Assembly (NCBI GenBank): GCA_001072465.1
Contig: JVKM01000059.1
Location: 1-64,000 of the forward strand
Source: Xylanimonas cellulosilytica
Lineage (GTDB): Bacteria; Actinomycetota; Actinomycetes; Actinomycetales; Actinomycetaceae
Length of the DNA: 64,000 nucleotides
Reading direction: 5' to 3'
How positions within the stretch are numbered: the stretch's first letter is position 1; each line of letters begins with the position of its first letter. The position numbers and the translations under genes are program-made. Shown here one piece after another: positions 46,774-55,912 of this stretch. The notes beneath the pieces were generated by a model. That model worked only from the letters and a program-made list of their open reading frames with translations, did no database searches and had not been told where the DNA came from.

Positions 46774-48186
46774 ATGCCAACCGCCGAGCCTGCCTCTCCT
46801 TCCCGTACCTCCTGGACGACGTCCGAAATTGGCTTGGCCATCGGGTCGGTTCTCCTCATTACCCTCGTGGCTTTCGAGGAGCTCGCCGCCACGACGATCA
46901 TGCCCGCAGTCGTCCAGTCTTTTGACGCTGCCGCCTGGTACCCGATCGCCTCGGGCGCGGCGTTGGCGACGCAGCTGAGCGCCACCGTGGTCGCGGGCGC
47001 GCTGGCGGATTGGAAGGGGCCACGTTTCGTTCTGCTCGCGGGATTGGCGCTCTTCGCTGTCGGTTTGGTGGTGTGCGCCGCGGGTACAGACGTGGTCGTG
47101 TTTGTTGTTGGCCGCGCGCTTCAGGGGTTCGGCGGCGGCCTCCTCATTGTCCCGCTCTATGTCCTCGTGGGTTCGGTCGCCTCCCCGCGACACCGCCCCA
47201 CATTCTTCGCATCTTTCTCGTTGGCGTGGGTCCTCCCCTCGCTCGTCGGCCCCGCGATCGCAGGCCACGTGACCCAGGAGTGGGGATGGCGCTACGTCTT
47301 TGGCGTCGTTCCGCTCTTGGTTATGATCGCAGCGGTCCCGATTGCCTACGTCCTGCGTTCGCTTCCAGCTGCGCAGGGGCAGCGCTCCCCCGTACTCGCG
47401 TCCCTCTCACGCGACGCTGGCCTCGTCGGAATCGGCGTCATGCTGCTCCAGCTTGCGGGCGCCCTGTCCTCGCCCTCCGCGCAGTTCGGGGTCTTCGCTC
47501 TCGGCGCGTGCATCACCGCCTGGGCGCTGCCCCGGCTCCTGCCGCGCGGAACGTTCATGTCCCGCCGCGGCATGCCTTCGGCCATCCTTGCGAGGCTGAG
47601 CGCGATGGCCTCACAGGTCGGTCTCGCCGTCATGATTCCGCTCATTCTCCAGCGCGTGCACGGCTGGTCCGAGGCCTCCTCCGCCTGGTGGGTCACCCTC
47701 GGGTCGATCACATGGGCTATCGGCGCAGTCGGCCAGGCACGCGTTCACGATGCACACCTGCGCCGCAGGCTCCCGGTCATCGGCGGCGCGCTGATGGCCA
47801 TCGGCGCGATCCCCGTCGGAGCCCTCCTGTTCCCCACGATACCGGTCTGGGTCGCCTTCATCGGCTGGCTCTTCGTCGGCCTCGGCGTCGGTCTCGTTCA
47901 CGCACCCCTGTCCGTTATGGCACTCGAGGTGACCCCCGAGGCCAAGCACGGGCGCGTGGCCTCTTGGCTGCAGGTCGCAGATTCGGCAGGACCAGCCCTC
48001 GAACTCGCCCTCGTGTCCGTCGCCATGAGCGCGTGGGCCGCCACCACCACGGTGGGCGGGGCGGCCTACGCTCCCTATTGGGTGATTGCTGCTGTGCTTG
48101 CGATCCTCACCGTGGTCGCGGTGACGCGGCTGCGTCCCTCATCGGAGCGTTCCACGGGTGAGGCAGCTAGCGCTCAGTCGTTGTAA
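46774..48186 (+). CDS. Major facilitator superfamily transporter
   Basis: 470 aa with about 12-14 helices. The first helix region ([27 protein letters not shown]), the motif-A-like loop [16 protein letters not shown] and motif-C-like [24 protein letters not shown] place it near the DHA2/EmrB drug-exporter group. The substrate is unknown. It is divergent from aspS and its 3' end overlaps that of the convergent DEAD-box helicase gene by 13 bp, with no terminator between. Arg/Ser-rich tail. Confidence 0.9.
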   Translation: MPTAEPASPSRTSWTTSEIGLAIGSVLLITLVAFEELAATTIMPAVVQSFDAAAWYPIASGAALATQLSATVVAGALADWKGPRFVLLAGLALFAVGLVVCAAGTDVVVFVVGRALQGFGGGLLIVPLYVLVGSVASPRHRPTFFASFSLAWVLPSLVGPAIAGHVTQEWGWRYVFGVVPLLVMIAAVPIAYVLRSLPAAQGQRSPVLASLSRDAGLVGIGVMLLQLAGALSSPSAQFGVFALGACITAWALPRLLPRGTFMSRRGMPSAILARLSAMASQVGLAVMIPLILQRVHGWSEASSAWWVTLGSITWAIGAVGQARVHDAHLRRRLPVIGGALMAIGAIPVGALLFPTIPVWVAFIGWLFVGLGVGLVHAPLSVMALEVTPEAKHGRVASWLQVADSAGPALELALVSVAMSAWAATTTVGGAAYAPYWVIAAVLAILTVVAVTRLRPSSERSTGEAASAQSL

Positions 48187-50342
48187 CGGCGCTTGCCGAA
48201 GTGGCGGCGTCCGCCGTCGCGGCTTCCGTCGCGGTCCCAACCGCCGTCGCGGCCACCCTCGCGTTCGCGGCGGGCGCGCTTGATGTCCTTCTCCCAGCGC
48301 TCGGTGCGAACGCTGCGGCGCGGACGCGATCCGTCGCCCTTTTCGAAGCGGTGCGGACGCTTCTCATCACGGTCCCCGAAGCGGCCCTCGCGATCACCGT
48401 AGCCACCGCGGCCTCGGTTATCTCGGTCGAAGTCGCGGCGCTCACGGCGTTCGAAACCGTCGCGGTCGCCGTGAGAGCGGCCGCCGGGGCCCTCGTCCAC
48501 GCGGATGCGCAGCTGACGGCCCGACACGTACCCCTTGGAGATACGGGACAGCTGCTCGCTGGACAGGTCCGCGGTGATGTCGACCAGTGAGAAGGTCGGG
48601 TAGATCTCGATGTTGCCGATGTCGCGGCCGTCGATGCCGCCCTCGCCAGCAATGGCGCCAACGATTGAACCGGGCTTCACGCGGTCCTTCTTGCCCACCT
48701 CGATGCGGTAGCGGGTACCGGAGCCGGGTGCCGGGCGGCCGCCGGCGCGACGACGAGCGCCGTTAGCGCCGCCCTTGATCGGGCGGTCCTTGTCGCGACC
48801 GGCCTCGAAAGTGGCGCCGACGAACTCGCCGGACTCGTCCAGCTGTTCCTCGCGGCGGATCTTACCGTTGCCACGGCGGTCCTTCTCGACGCGCGGGGCC
48901 GGGCCCTCGTCGCCGACGGCCGTCGCCATGAGGGCGGCGGCGATGTCCTCGACGGAGATCTCATCGCCGAGGTCGGCGAGCAGACGCTTGTACATGTCGA
49001 GACGGCCGCGCTCGATACGAGCGGACAGCCCCTCGAGCAGGCGGCTGGCGCGGAATTCGGAAACGGCTGCAGGCGAGGGAATCTCGACCTCTTCCATCTC
49101 GGTGCCCGTCAGCTTCTCGATGCGGCGCAGACGACCGTGCTCACGCGGGGTGAAGAACGTCAGCGCGCGGCCCTCACGGCCCGCACGGCCGGTGCGACCG
49201 ATGCGGTGGACGTAGGCCTCGGGCTCACGCGGAACATCGAAGTTAACGACGAGGGAGATACGTTCGACGTCGAGGCCTCGGGCGGCCACGTCGGTCGCAA
49301 CCAGCACGTCGAGCGAGCCGTTCTTGAGGCGCTCGACCATGCGCTCACGCTCGGTCTGAGCGACATCGCCGGAAATGCCGGCGGCACGGAATCCGCGGCC
49401 CGAGAGCTCCAACGAGACCTCTTCGACATCGGCGCGCGTGCGCACGAAGACGATGGCGGCGTCAGCCTCTTCCTGACCTTCCTTGATGTGCTGGGCGCGG
49501 GTAGCCAGCACGCGGGACAGCGCACCGATCTTGTGCTTGTAGGGCACCACCGCGTAGGTCTGGTGGATGGTGTCGACCGTCGAGGACTCGGTGGAAACCG
49601 CGACCTTGACCGGATCCTTCAGGTGCTCGCGGGCGACCTTCTCAATGGCCGCGGGCATCGTCGCGCTGAACAGCGCGGTCAGTCGATCATCCGGGGCGCT
49701 CGACGCGATCGTCTCGACGTCCTCAGCAAAACCCATACGCAGCATCTCGTCGGCCTCATCGAGGACCAGCATGCGCACGTTCGACAGGTCGAGGGCGCCC
49801 TTCTCGATGAGGTCGATGACGCGACCCGGGGTGCCGACGACGACCTGAGCGCCGCGCTTAAGCGCGCCGATCTGCGGGCCGTAGGGCGAGCCACCATAGA
49901 CGGGGACGACGTCGAGGCGGGCCGTACGTGCGGCGAAATCCTCGATCGCCTGGGCACTCTGCATCGCGAGCTCACGGGTGGGCGCCAGCACGAGGGCCTG
50001 GACGTCGCGCTCGTCCGCGTCAACAATTGCCAGCAGCGGCAGGCCGAAGGCAGCGGTCTTTCCGGTACCCGTCTGGGCGATGCCGACGACGTCGCGCAGC
50101 TCCAGCAGCGGCGGGATGGCGGCGGCCTGAATCGGGGTCGGAACGCGGAATCCCATATCGGTGACGGCCGCGAGGATCTCCTCGGGCAGGCCGAGGCTCG
50201 CGAAGGTCACGGTGTCCGTGTCCTCCTCGTCCGCGTGGTCATCGACGAGGTCACGATCATCGTCGAGGTCGTCAATATCGTCGGCGATCGCCGTCATCTC
50301 GCGCTCGTCGTCAGCGCGTTCCATGAAATCGTCAGAGGGCAT
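48174..50342 (-). CDS. deaD: DEAD-box RNA helicase with DbpA-type RNA-binding domain and basic tail
   Basis: An ATP-dependent RNA helicase likely acting in ribosome assembly and mRNA turnover. 722 aa: an acidic N-terminus (~1-45), Q motif and GTGKT (AQTGTGKTAAFG), DEAD box VLDEADEMLRMG, SAT, and motif VI HRIGRTGRAGREG. A DbpA-like RRM follows (about 550-620: YRIEVGKKDRVKPGSIVGAI, GRDIGNIEIY). The last ~100 residues are an Arg/Gly/Asp-rich disordered tail (RDGGWDRDGSRDGGRR). GGAT precedes the ATG. The 230 bp upstream (50343-50572) carry no gene. Confidence 0.95.
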   Translation of the reverse strand: MPSDDFMERADDEREMTAIADDIDDLDDDRDLVDDHADEEDTDTVTFASLGLPEEILAAVTDMGFRVPTPIQAAAIPPLLELRDVVGIAQTGTGKTAAFGLPLLAIVDADERDVQALVLAPTRELAMQSAQAIEDFAARTARLDVVPVYGGSPYGPQIGALKRGAQVVVGTPGRVIDLIEKGALDLSNVRMLVLDEADEMLRMGFAEDVETIASSAPDDRLTALFSATMPAAIEKVAREHLKDPVKVAVSTESSTVDTIHQTYAVVPYKHKIGALSRVLATRAQHIKEGQEEADAAIVFVRTRADVEEVSLELSGRGFRAAGISGDVAQTERERMVERLKNGSLDVLVATDVAARGLDVERISLVVNFDVPREPEAYVHRIGRTGRAGREGRALTFFTPREHGRLRRIEKLTGTEMEEVEIPSPAAVSEFRASRLLEGLSARIERGRLDMYKRLLADLGDEISVEDIAAALMATAVGDEGPAPRVEKDRRGNGKIRREEQLDESGEFVGATFEAGRDKDRPIKGGANGARRRAGGRPAPGSGTRYRIEVGKKDRVKPGSIVGAIAGEGGIDGRDIGNIEIYPTFSLVDITADLSSEQLSRISKGYVSGRQLRIRVDEGPGGRSHGDRDGFERRERRDFDRDNRGRGGYGDREGRFGDRDEKRPHRFEKGDGSRPRRSVRTERWEKDIKRARREREGGRDGGWDRDGSRDGGRRHFGKRRYND

Positions 50343-50434
50343 AATTCATCCTTGCGTGGTGCAATCGGTGTCAGCAAAACCATCGGGGCGGGCCTACTCG
50401 GCTCCTCGGCGCAGCCTCACCCATAACAACAAAT

Positions 50435-50449
50435 CCCGCATCCCGCGGG
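50435..50449 (-). terminator. Weak hairpin after the GTPase gene
   Basis: CCCGC and GCGGG pair around a 5-base loop; ATTTGTTGTTATG follows on the minus strand. It lies about 125 bp past the stop of the 529-aa GTPase gene. The 5-bp stem makes the call tentative. Nothing else was recognised in 50343-50572. Confidence 0.4.
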
Positions 50450-50572
50450 CACCATAACAAGGGGCAGCGCCTCATCGCTACAACCAGCATACCCTCGCAG
50501 TCAGCTGACAGAGGCGCGTGGTCGGCGAACTCACTGTCTGGGAATCGTCCGCCCTTTGCGATGGGGCGACAC

Positions 50573-52162
50573 TCAGAGGGGCAGGCGGGCGAGGAACGAG
50601 GCGATCGTCACCTGTCGATTGTCCTCGGAACGCAGCGGGGCAACGACGAGTCGCTCGACCGCATCGCGGCACAGTCCCCGCAGGTCACGCATCACGACGC
50701 GCCGACGGCGCGATGCAGCCCACCGAGCGAGTGCTCGGCTCGCGCACGCGCAGAGCACCGTGATCAACAGGCACAGCGCGACCAGGGCCGTCGGAAGCGG
50801 AATCGGCCCGAGCGCGGGGACCCGGACATCGATGAGGACAGCCCTGCCCAGGTGCACGAGGACGATCCACGCAACACCGATAACAACGCCCAGCCAGGCG
50901 AGCAGCTGGGCACCACCCAGCACACGACACAGCGCCGGGGCTCCGGTCGAGACGCGAATGTGCTCCGCAACCTCACGATGCGCTGCGTCCGGAACCTCTC
51001 GCGCCCCGCTGAGCGCACGCTCGACCAGCGCCGCGCGCCAACGGGCGGAACGCGCCTGCGTGCGCTCCCCAACGGCCCCGCGAACGGCGTTGACGAAAGC
51101 AGCTTCGTCGGAGGCGGACCGAGTCGGCAACGTCGGAGTCGTCGCCCCCTCGGCACGCGACTCATCGTCCAGATGCAGGCGGCGCAGCGGGTCCACACCC
51201 GTACGTGCCAGCCAGCGCAACGGCAGCCAGCCGCCCGCCCGGCGTCCGGCACGCAGCGTCGAGTCAGCCACGGCCTCGGCGATGATCGGAGCACCCGCGA
51301 GGTCGGCGGCCGTGCCAGCCAATTCGGCGGCCAGACCATCGGTCTCGAGGCCACGGACCGTTCCAGTCAACTCCAAGGACTCACGCAGCAGCCGGGAGGC
51401 CTCACGCAGCGCAGCACGCGCGCGCGACGCCTGCCGGGAGACCCGCTCGGCGTCGCGCGTCAGGTGCTTGATGAGAGTGCGCATGCCTTCACCCGTCGTC
51501 GCCGACACCGCGAAGACCTCGGCGTCAGCCATGCCGCGCTCGCTCAGCAGACGACGCAGATCCTGCTCGATCGCATCACGCTCGGGCACGGAGATGGTAT
51601 CGACGTGCGTCAGAACGACCGTCACCGATGCGTGCGACGAGCGCAGGCGCACCAGCCACTCGTCGTGCAGACGCGCGTCCGCGTACTTCTGCGGGTTAAC
51701 GACAACGACGAGCGCGTCGACGCGCGACGCCAGACGATCGGTAATCTCCGCATGACTCGCCTCAACCGAATCAATGTCCGGCAAATCAACGACGACGGTG
51801 TCGCCAGGCAGCGCTTGCGGCACCTCCACCCGACGACCGATACCCAGCCACCCCAGCAATTCCTGCGGTTCACGGCCTCGCGGCAGCACGGCGCAAGCCT
51901 CGTTCGTCGTGGGGCGGCGAACACCCGCAGTGACGACCTCTCCCCCGCTCAGCGCGTTGACGAGGGAGGACTTGCCGGCACCCGTGCCTCCCAGCATGCC
52001 GATAACGCACCAGGACGGGTCGACCTCACTGCGTTCGGCGGTCACGTCAATAAGATCGCGAATGTGCGCCAGCGTCTGCTGATCGAGGTCCGGTGCAGCC
52101 AGGGTGCACATCTCGTCAAGCTGCTGGGCAGCCGACGCTACGGGATTCGTTGCTCGCCTCAC
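50573..52162 (-). CDS. Dynamin-like/YfjP-type membrane GTPase B (529 aa)
   Basis: The N-terminal GTPase domain (about 50-230) has P-loop GGTGAGKSSLVNAL, switch region RRPTTNEACAV, G3 VVDLPDIDS (Asp replaces the usual Gly of DxxG) and G4 LTHVD. A helical middle and two C-terminal membrane helices (LLAWLGVVIGVAWIVLVHL and LVALCLLITVLCACAS) follow. Actinobacteria often carry such GTPases in adjacent pairs (for example DynA/DynB of Streptomyces, active at septa). The cellular role here is unknown. The GTG start overlaps the upstream partner gene by 4 bp. Confidence 0.82.
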   Translation of the reverse strand: MRRATNPVASAAQQLDEMCTLAAPDLDQQTLAHIRDLIDVTAERSEVDPSWCVIGMLGGTGAGKSSLVNALSGGEVVTAGVRRPTTNEACAVLPRGREPQELLGWLGIGRRVEVPQALPGDTVVVDLPDIDSVEASHAEITDRLASRVDALVVVVNPQKYADARLHDEWLVRLRSSHASVTVVLTHVDTISVPERDAIEQDLRRLLSERGMADAEVFAVSATTGEGMRTLIKHLTRDAERVSRQASRARAALREASRLLRESLELTGTVRGLETDGLAAELAGTAADLAGAPIIAEAVADSTLRAGRRAGGWLPLRWLARTGVDPLRRLHLDDESRAEGATTPTLPTRSASDEAAFVNAVRGAVGERTQARSARWRAALVERALSGAREVPDAAHREVAEHIRVSTGAPALCRVLGGAQLLAWLGVVIGVAWIVLVHLGRAVLIDVRVPALGPIPLPTALVALCLLITVLCACASRALARWAASRRRRVVMRDLRGLCRDAVERLVVAPLRSEDNRQVTIASFLARLPL

Positions 52163-53811
52163 GCCAGCGCCTCCCGGGCTCTCTGCTCGGCCACCGCCAG
52201 CTTGTCGATGAGAACCTTGTCGGAAGCCCGATCGAGGCTCGCGCTCACCGGGGCAACGACATCCGACAGAGACTCTGCGGCGAGGCGTTCGAGCGCCGCA
52301 CGAGCCTGCTCGGCCAGCGATCGAACCGTGCGTTCGCCAAAATAGGCTTCCAGGATTGTCTGGGACAGGGCGGCCGATGCCCCGGCGATACCGACTTCAA
52401 CACCGGTAAGACCACCGGTCATCGTAAACGCGGCCACCATCAGCGAGACCGTCACGACGTTGATGCCGCCCGCAAGCATGCGCCCACTGACGCGCGAGGA
52501 CTCGGCCTGGCCACGAATGATCTGCGTGACCTCGCGCGTCCACTCCTGTGCGACTGTGCGTGCGCGCTGCGCCGCCGCGTCGACGTCGAGCAGCTCATCG
52601 AACGAAGACGTGTCAACGACGAAACGCGCCCTGCGCAGGGATTCACCCCACGCCCGGTGGTATTGGTCCGCCAAACGCTGCGCAAGGCCTCCGGTCAGAT
52701 CGCGCTGTACTTGAACGTCCGGGGCTGCCTGTCCACGAAGAGCACCCATCACACGCGAGCTCAGACCAGAAAACACACGCGAGACGGTCTTGGACATATC
52801 CCACGAGCCCAGCACCTCGGCGATACGTGCGCTTACTTCGCCGCGCAGTACGTCATCACTCGACGAGGAGGACACTTCCCGGGCATAGGAAGCAACGAGC
52901 TGCTCGATATCGTCGGCGGCCGCCTCGAACTCGCGATTGCGTTGCCTCGCAGCCTCGAGTGCGCGCGTCGTCTCCTCCAACGACGAGGTGACGGCCCCGG
53001 ACAGCGATCGACGTACGATAGCGGCGCGTTCCTCGGTATCGCGTCCGATTTCCTCCAGGTAGGAGCCGATCGGCGCGATTGCTTCCGCGGGCAGGCGCCC
53101 GTCGCTGAGCGGCTGTTCCTCGACCGTATGAATCGCAACCTCACCCAGGCCGCGCCGACGAGCCAACGCGGCCAGATCCTCACGAATCTCCTGCGCCGCC
53201 CCGGCGGGAACGCGGTTGAGCACGATGGCGACACGCAGTCCGCGGCTCGCGGCTTCCTCCAGGTGCTTCCACGCCACCGCATCCGCGTAGCGGGCCGCGG
53301 TCGTGACAAACACCCACAGATCTGCACCGTCGAGCAGCTCCGCAGCCAGGCGACGGTTTCCATCCTCGACGGAATCGATGTCTGGCGCGTCCACAATGCC
53401 CACGGCGGGCCACAGCGTCTCCTCGACAGCGATCGTGATCGCGTCGAGGCTATCCCCACCCGTGCCCTCGCTCTTCGCCAGTCGCGGCAGCACTCGGTCC
53501 GACATGAACCACTCGCGCGCCTTGGGCGAGCACACCAACACGGGGCGCCGAGTCGTCGGACGCACCGCGCCCGCCCGGCTCACGTTTCGGCCAATCAACG
53601 AATTGACGAGCGTCGATTTTCCCGACCCCGTCGAACCGCCGACGACCACGAGCACGGGCGCATCCGCGTCCTCGAGGCGCGGCAACACGACGTCCTGCAG
53701 GCGTCGCAGCGCGCGCTCCGCATCGCCACGACTCCCGTCCGGAATGGCATGGAGCGTTTCCTCGAGGGCATGTGCCAGCGAGCGAGCTGCTTCAACCGCC
53801 GTGAGGGACAC
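52159..53811 (-). CDS. Dynamin-like/YfjP-type membrane GTPase A (550 aa)
   Basis: P-loop [15 protein letters not shown] (about residue 58), switch RPTTRRPVLV, G3 VDAPDIDSVED (again DxPD) and a degenerate G4 (LNRVP where NKxD is expected) define the GTPase domain. Long helical stretches, possibly coiled (ALEAARQRNREFEAAADDI), surround a hydrophobic segment (~460-500, INVVTVSLMVAAFTMTG) that may insert in the membrane. The start GTG follows the hisS stop with no gap (TGAGTG). It and the next gene form a heterologous pair, likely partners. Confidence 0.82.
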   Translation of the reverse strand: MSLTAVEAARSLAHALEETLHAIPDGSRGDAERALRRLQDVVLPRLEDADAPVLVVVGGSTGSGKSTLVNSLIGRNVSRAGAVRPTTRRPVLVCSPKAREWFMSDRVLPRLAKSEGTGGDSLDAITIAVEETLWPAVGIVDAPDIDSVEDGNRRLAAELLDGADLWVFVTTAARYADAVAWKHLEEAASRGLRVAIVLNRVPAGAAQEIREDLAALARRRGLGEVAIHTVEEQPLSDGRLPAEAIAPIGSYLEEIGRDTEERAAIVRRSLSGAVTSSLEETTRALEAARQRNREFEAAADDIEQLVASYAREVSSSSSDDVLRGEVSARIAEVLGSWDMSKTVSRVFSGLSSRVMGALRGQAAPDVQVQRDLTGGLAQRLADQYHRAWGESLRRARFVVDTSSFDELLDVDAAAQRARTVAQEWTREVTQIIRGQAESSRVSGRMLAGGINVVTVSLMVAAFTMTGGLTGVEVGIAGASAALSQTILEAYFGERTVRSLAEQARAALERLAAESLSDVVAPVSASLDRASDKVLIDKLAVAEQRAREALA

Positions 53812-55164
53812 TCAGTCGGTCACCTTCTCGATAGTGGGGACCGCGTCGGCCTCGGGCAGGACCCACGTGTGCGGATCAGCGTCCACCTGCTCGCCGCTGC
53901 GAATGTCCTTCACCGTGTCGGCGCTGCCCTCCTCGCCCGGGAACCAGACGAAGGGGATGCCACGCTTATCGGCGAACTTGATCTGCTTGCCGAACTTCGC
54001 GGCGCTGGGAGCAACGTCCGTTGAGATGCCGCGCGAACGCAGCACAGCGGCAATCGCCTCCGAGCGCTCACGCTGTTCCTCCGCGATGACCGCGACGACG
54101 ACCGCCGTGGGCACCTTGCGAGAGGCCGTCACCATCGGCGCCGAGATCATGCGCGACACGAGGCGCGAGACGCCGATCGACAGGCCGACGCCCGGGTAGG
54201 TGCGCTTGCCGTCCTTCGCCAGGGAGTCGTAGCGTCCACCCGAGCAGATCGAGCCGAGGTCCTCATGACCTTCGATCTCCGACTCGTACACGCTGCCCGT
54301 GTAGTAATCGAGGCCGCGGGCGATCTTGAGGTCCGCGACGACCGCACCCGGCATCCGCTTATTCGCGGTATCGAGGAGCTCGGTCAGCTCCTTCAGGCCC
54401 TCGTCCAGCAGTTCGCCACCCACACCGAGCTCGGCCAGACGCGCACGCACCTCGGAAGACTCAGACGTGCGGATCTGCGCCATCTGGAGCAGAACCGAGG
54501 CCTGGTCGCCGTCAATCCCGGACTGAGCCAGCTCGGCGGCCACACCCTCCGGGCCGATCTTGTCAATCTTGTCGAGGCCACGCAGGGCAGCCTCAACGTC
54601 CGTGACCCCGAGGGACTCACACACGCCCTGAACGACCTTGCGGTTGTTCACGAGCACGCGCACGGGCGGGATCGGCAGGTTGTTGAGCGCTTCGGCCATG
54701 ACGAGGGGCAGGTCCACCTCGAAGTGGAACGGGAGTTCACCGTTACCCACGACGTCGATATCCGCCTGCGTGAATTCACGGAAGCGACCGTCCTGGGGAC
54801 GCTCGCCGCGCCACACCTTCTGGATCTGGTAGCGCTTGAACGGGAAATCCAGCTCGTTCGCGTTCTCGACCACGTAGCGGGCGAAGGGAACGGTGAGGTC
54901 GAAGTGCAGACCCATGCCCTTGTCCTTGGGAGCGCGTGCACCTGCCGCCGCGGCCTTCAGGGCCTGCAGGCGGTCGAGCACGTAGATCTCCTTGGAGGTC
55001 TCGCCCTTCGCTTCCAACTGCTCAAGGGTCTCGACCGCACGGGTTTCAATGCCCGCGAAGCCGTGCAATTCGAACACGCGACGCAGCTCGTCGAGGACAT
55101 GCATCTCGATGATGCGGCCCTCCGGGAGCCATTCGGGGAAACCTGACAGGGACGTGCGAGCCAT
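53812..55164 (-). CDS. hisS: Histidyl-tRNA synthetase
   Basis: A class II synthetase, 450 aa. Motif 1 and 2 areas (LTVPFARYVVENANEL, RYQIQKVWRGERPQ, REFTQADIDVVG) and the histidine loop GLDYYTGSVYESE are present, with the HisRS anticodon-binding domain at the C-terminus. The ATG starts MARTSLSGFPEWLPEGR; a weak AAAGAA precedes it. It sits between the MBL-fold gene (27 bp) and GTPase A (0 bp), so a DUF349-MBL-hisS-GTPase-GTPase transcript is likely. No T-box was seen. Confidence 0.96.
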   Translation of the reverse strand: MARTSLSGFPEWLPEGRIIEMHVLDELRRVFELHGFAGIETRAVETLEQLEAKGETSKEIYVLDRLQALKAAAAGARAPKDKGMGLHFDLTVPFARYVVENANELDFPFKRYQIQKVWRGERPQDGRFREFTQADIDVVGNGELPFHFEVDLPLVMAEALNNLPIPPVRVLVNNRKVVQGVCESLGVTDVEAALRGLDKIDKIGPEGVAAELAQSGIDGDQASVLLQMAQIRTSESSEVRARLAELGVGGELLDEGLKELTELLDTANKRMPGAVVADLKIARGLDYYTGSVYESEIEGHEDLGSICSGGRYDSLAKDGKRTYPGVGLSIGVSRLVSRMISAPMVTASRKVPTAVVVAVIAEEQRERSEAIAAVLRSRGISTDVAPSAAKFGKQIKFADKRGIPFVWFPGEEGSADTVKDIRSGEQVDADPHTWVLPEADAVPTIEKVTD

Positions 55165-55191
55165 TGAGCGTTCTTTCTATGAGGAAGGTGG

Positions 55192-55911
55192 TTAGCCGAT
55201 GCGACGAGCGCGAATCAGATACTGGTTCGAGCGTATCTCATCCGCGAGCGTCGTCGCCGGACCGTGCCCGGGAACAAGGACCGTGCGAGGATCAAGAGCG
55301 TTGGAAATCGTGCGCAAAGAATGCCGCATTTGAGTTTCGTCGCCCCCGGGCAGATCGGTGCGCCCGACGCTGTCCTTAAACAGCACGTCTGCGCTCATCG
55401 CCCACGGAACCGCCTCGTCGGAAGAGTAGAAGGACTGGTTGTTGACCCGGATATCGAGCGGGCTCTCCCCCAGGAAGACGGCCGAGCCCTCGGTGTGGCC
55501 AGGAGCGGGAACCATGCGCATCCACACGCCGGGGCACACCTCGAAGGAATCGGAGGGGACCTCACGCAGGTCGGAGGGCTTGACCCACTCGCCGAGGAAG
55601 TCCGGCAGCGGCATCGGCAGGAACGAGGCCGGGTCATCCATCCGGTACATGTCGGGGCCCGGGACGTACACGGGGACGGTGGTTCCGTCCGCTCCCCAGC
55701 TGGATACCGCAGCCGCGTCCCACACGTGATCGGGGTGACCGTGGGTCAGCAGAACCGCACCGACGCTGACGTCCTCACGCTCGAGGACCTCACGAATCAG
55801 GTGCTGGATACCCGCGGAAGGGTCGACGACAAGGGCTGTGCCCGCCCCGGAAGGGACGAGCACAAGCCCATTCGCCGCGTAGAAAGGCGACGGAATAACG
55901 TGAAGCCGCAT
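55192..55911 (-). CDS. MBL-fold metallo-hydrolase (glyoxalase II-like)
   Basis: 239 aa with metal ligands in LLTHGHPDHVWD, APGHTEGSAVFLG, KDSVGRTDLPGGD and VPGHGPATTL. This set is typical of glyoxalase II-like hydrolases (YcbL type); an MBL gene before hisS is common in actinobacteria, but the substrate is not known. ATG 55911 (MRLHVIPSPFYAANG) follows GGAG and begins 1 bp after the DUF349 gene; frames further upstream lack homology. Confidence 0.92.
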   Translation of the reverse strand: MRLHVIPSPFYAANGLVLVPSGAGTALVVDPSAGIQHLIREVLEREDVSVGAVLLTHGHPDHVWDAAAVSSWGADGTTVPVYVPGPDMYRMDDPASFLPMPLPDFLGEWVKPSDLREVPSDSFEVCPGVWMRMVPAPGHTEGSAVFLGESPLDIRVNNQSFYSSDEAVPWAMSADVLFKDSVGRTDLPGGDETQMRHSLRTISNALDPRTVLVPGHGPATTLADEIRSNQYLIRARRIG

Positions 55912-55912
55912 G

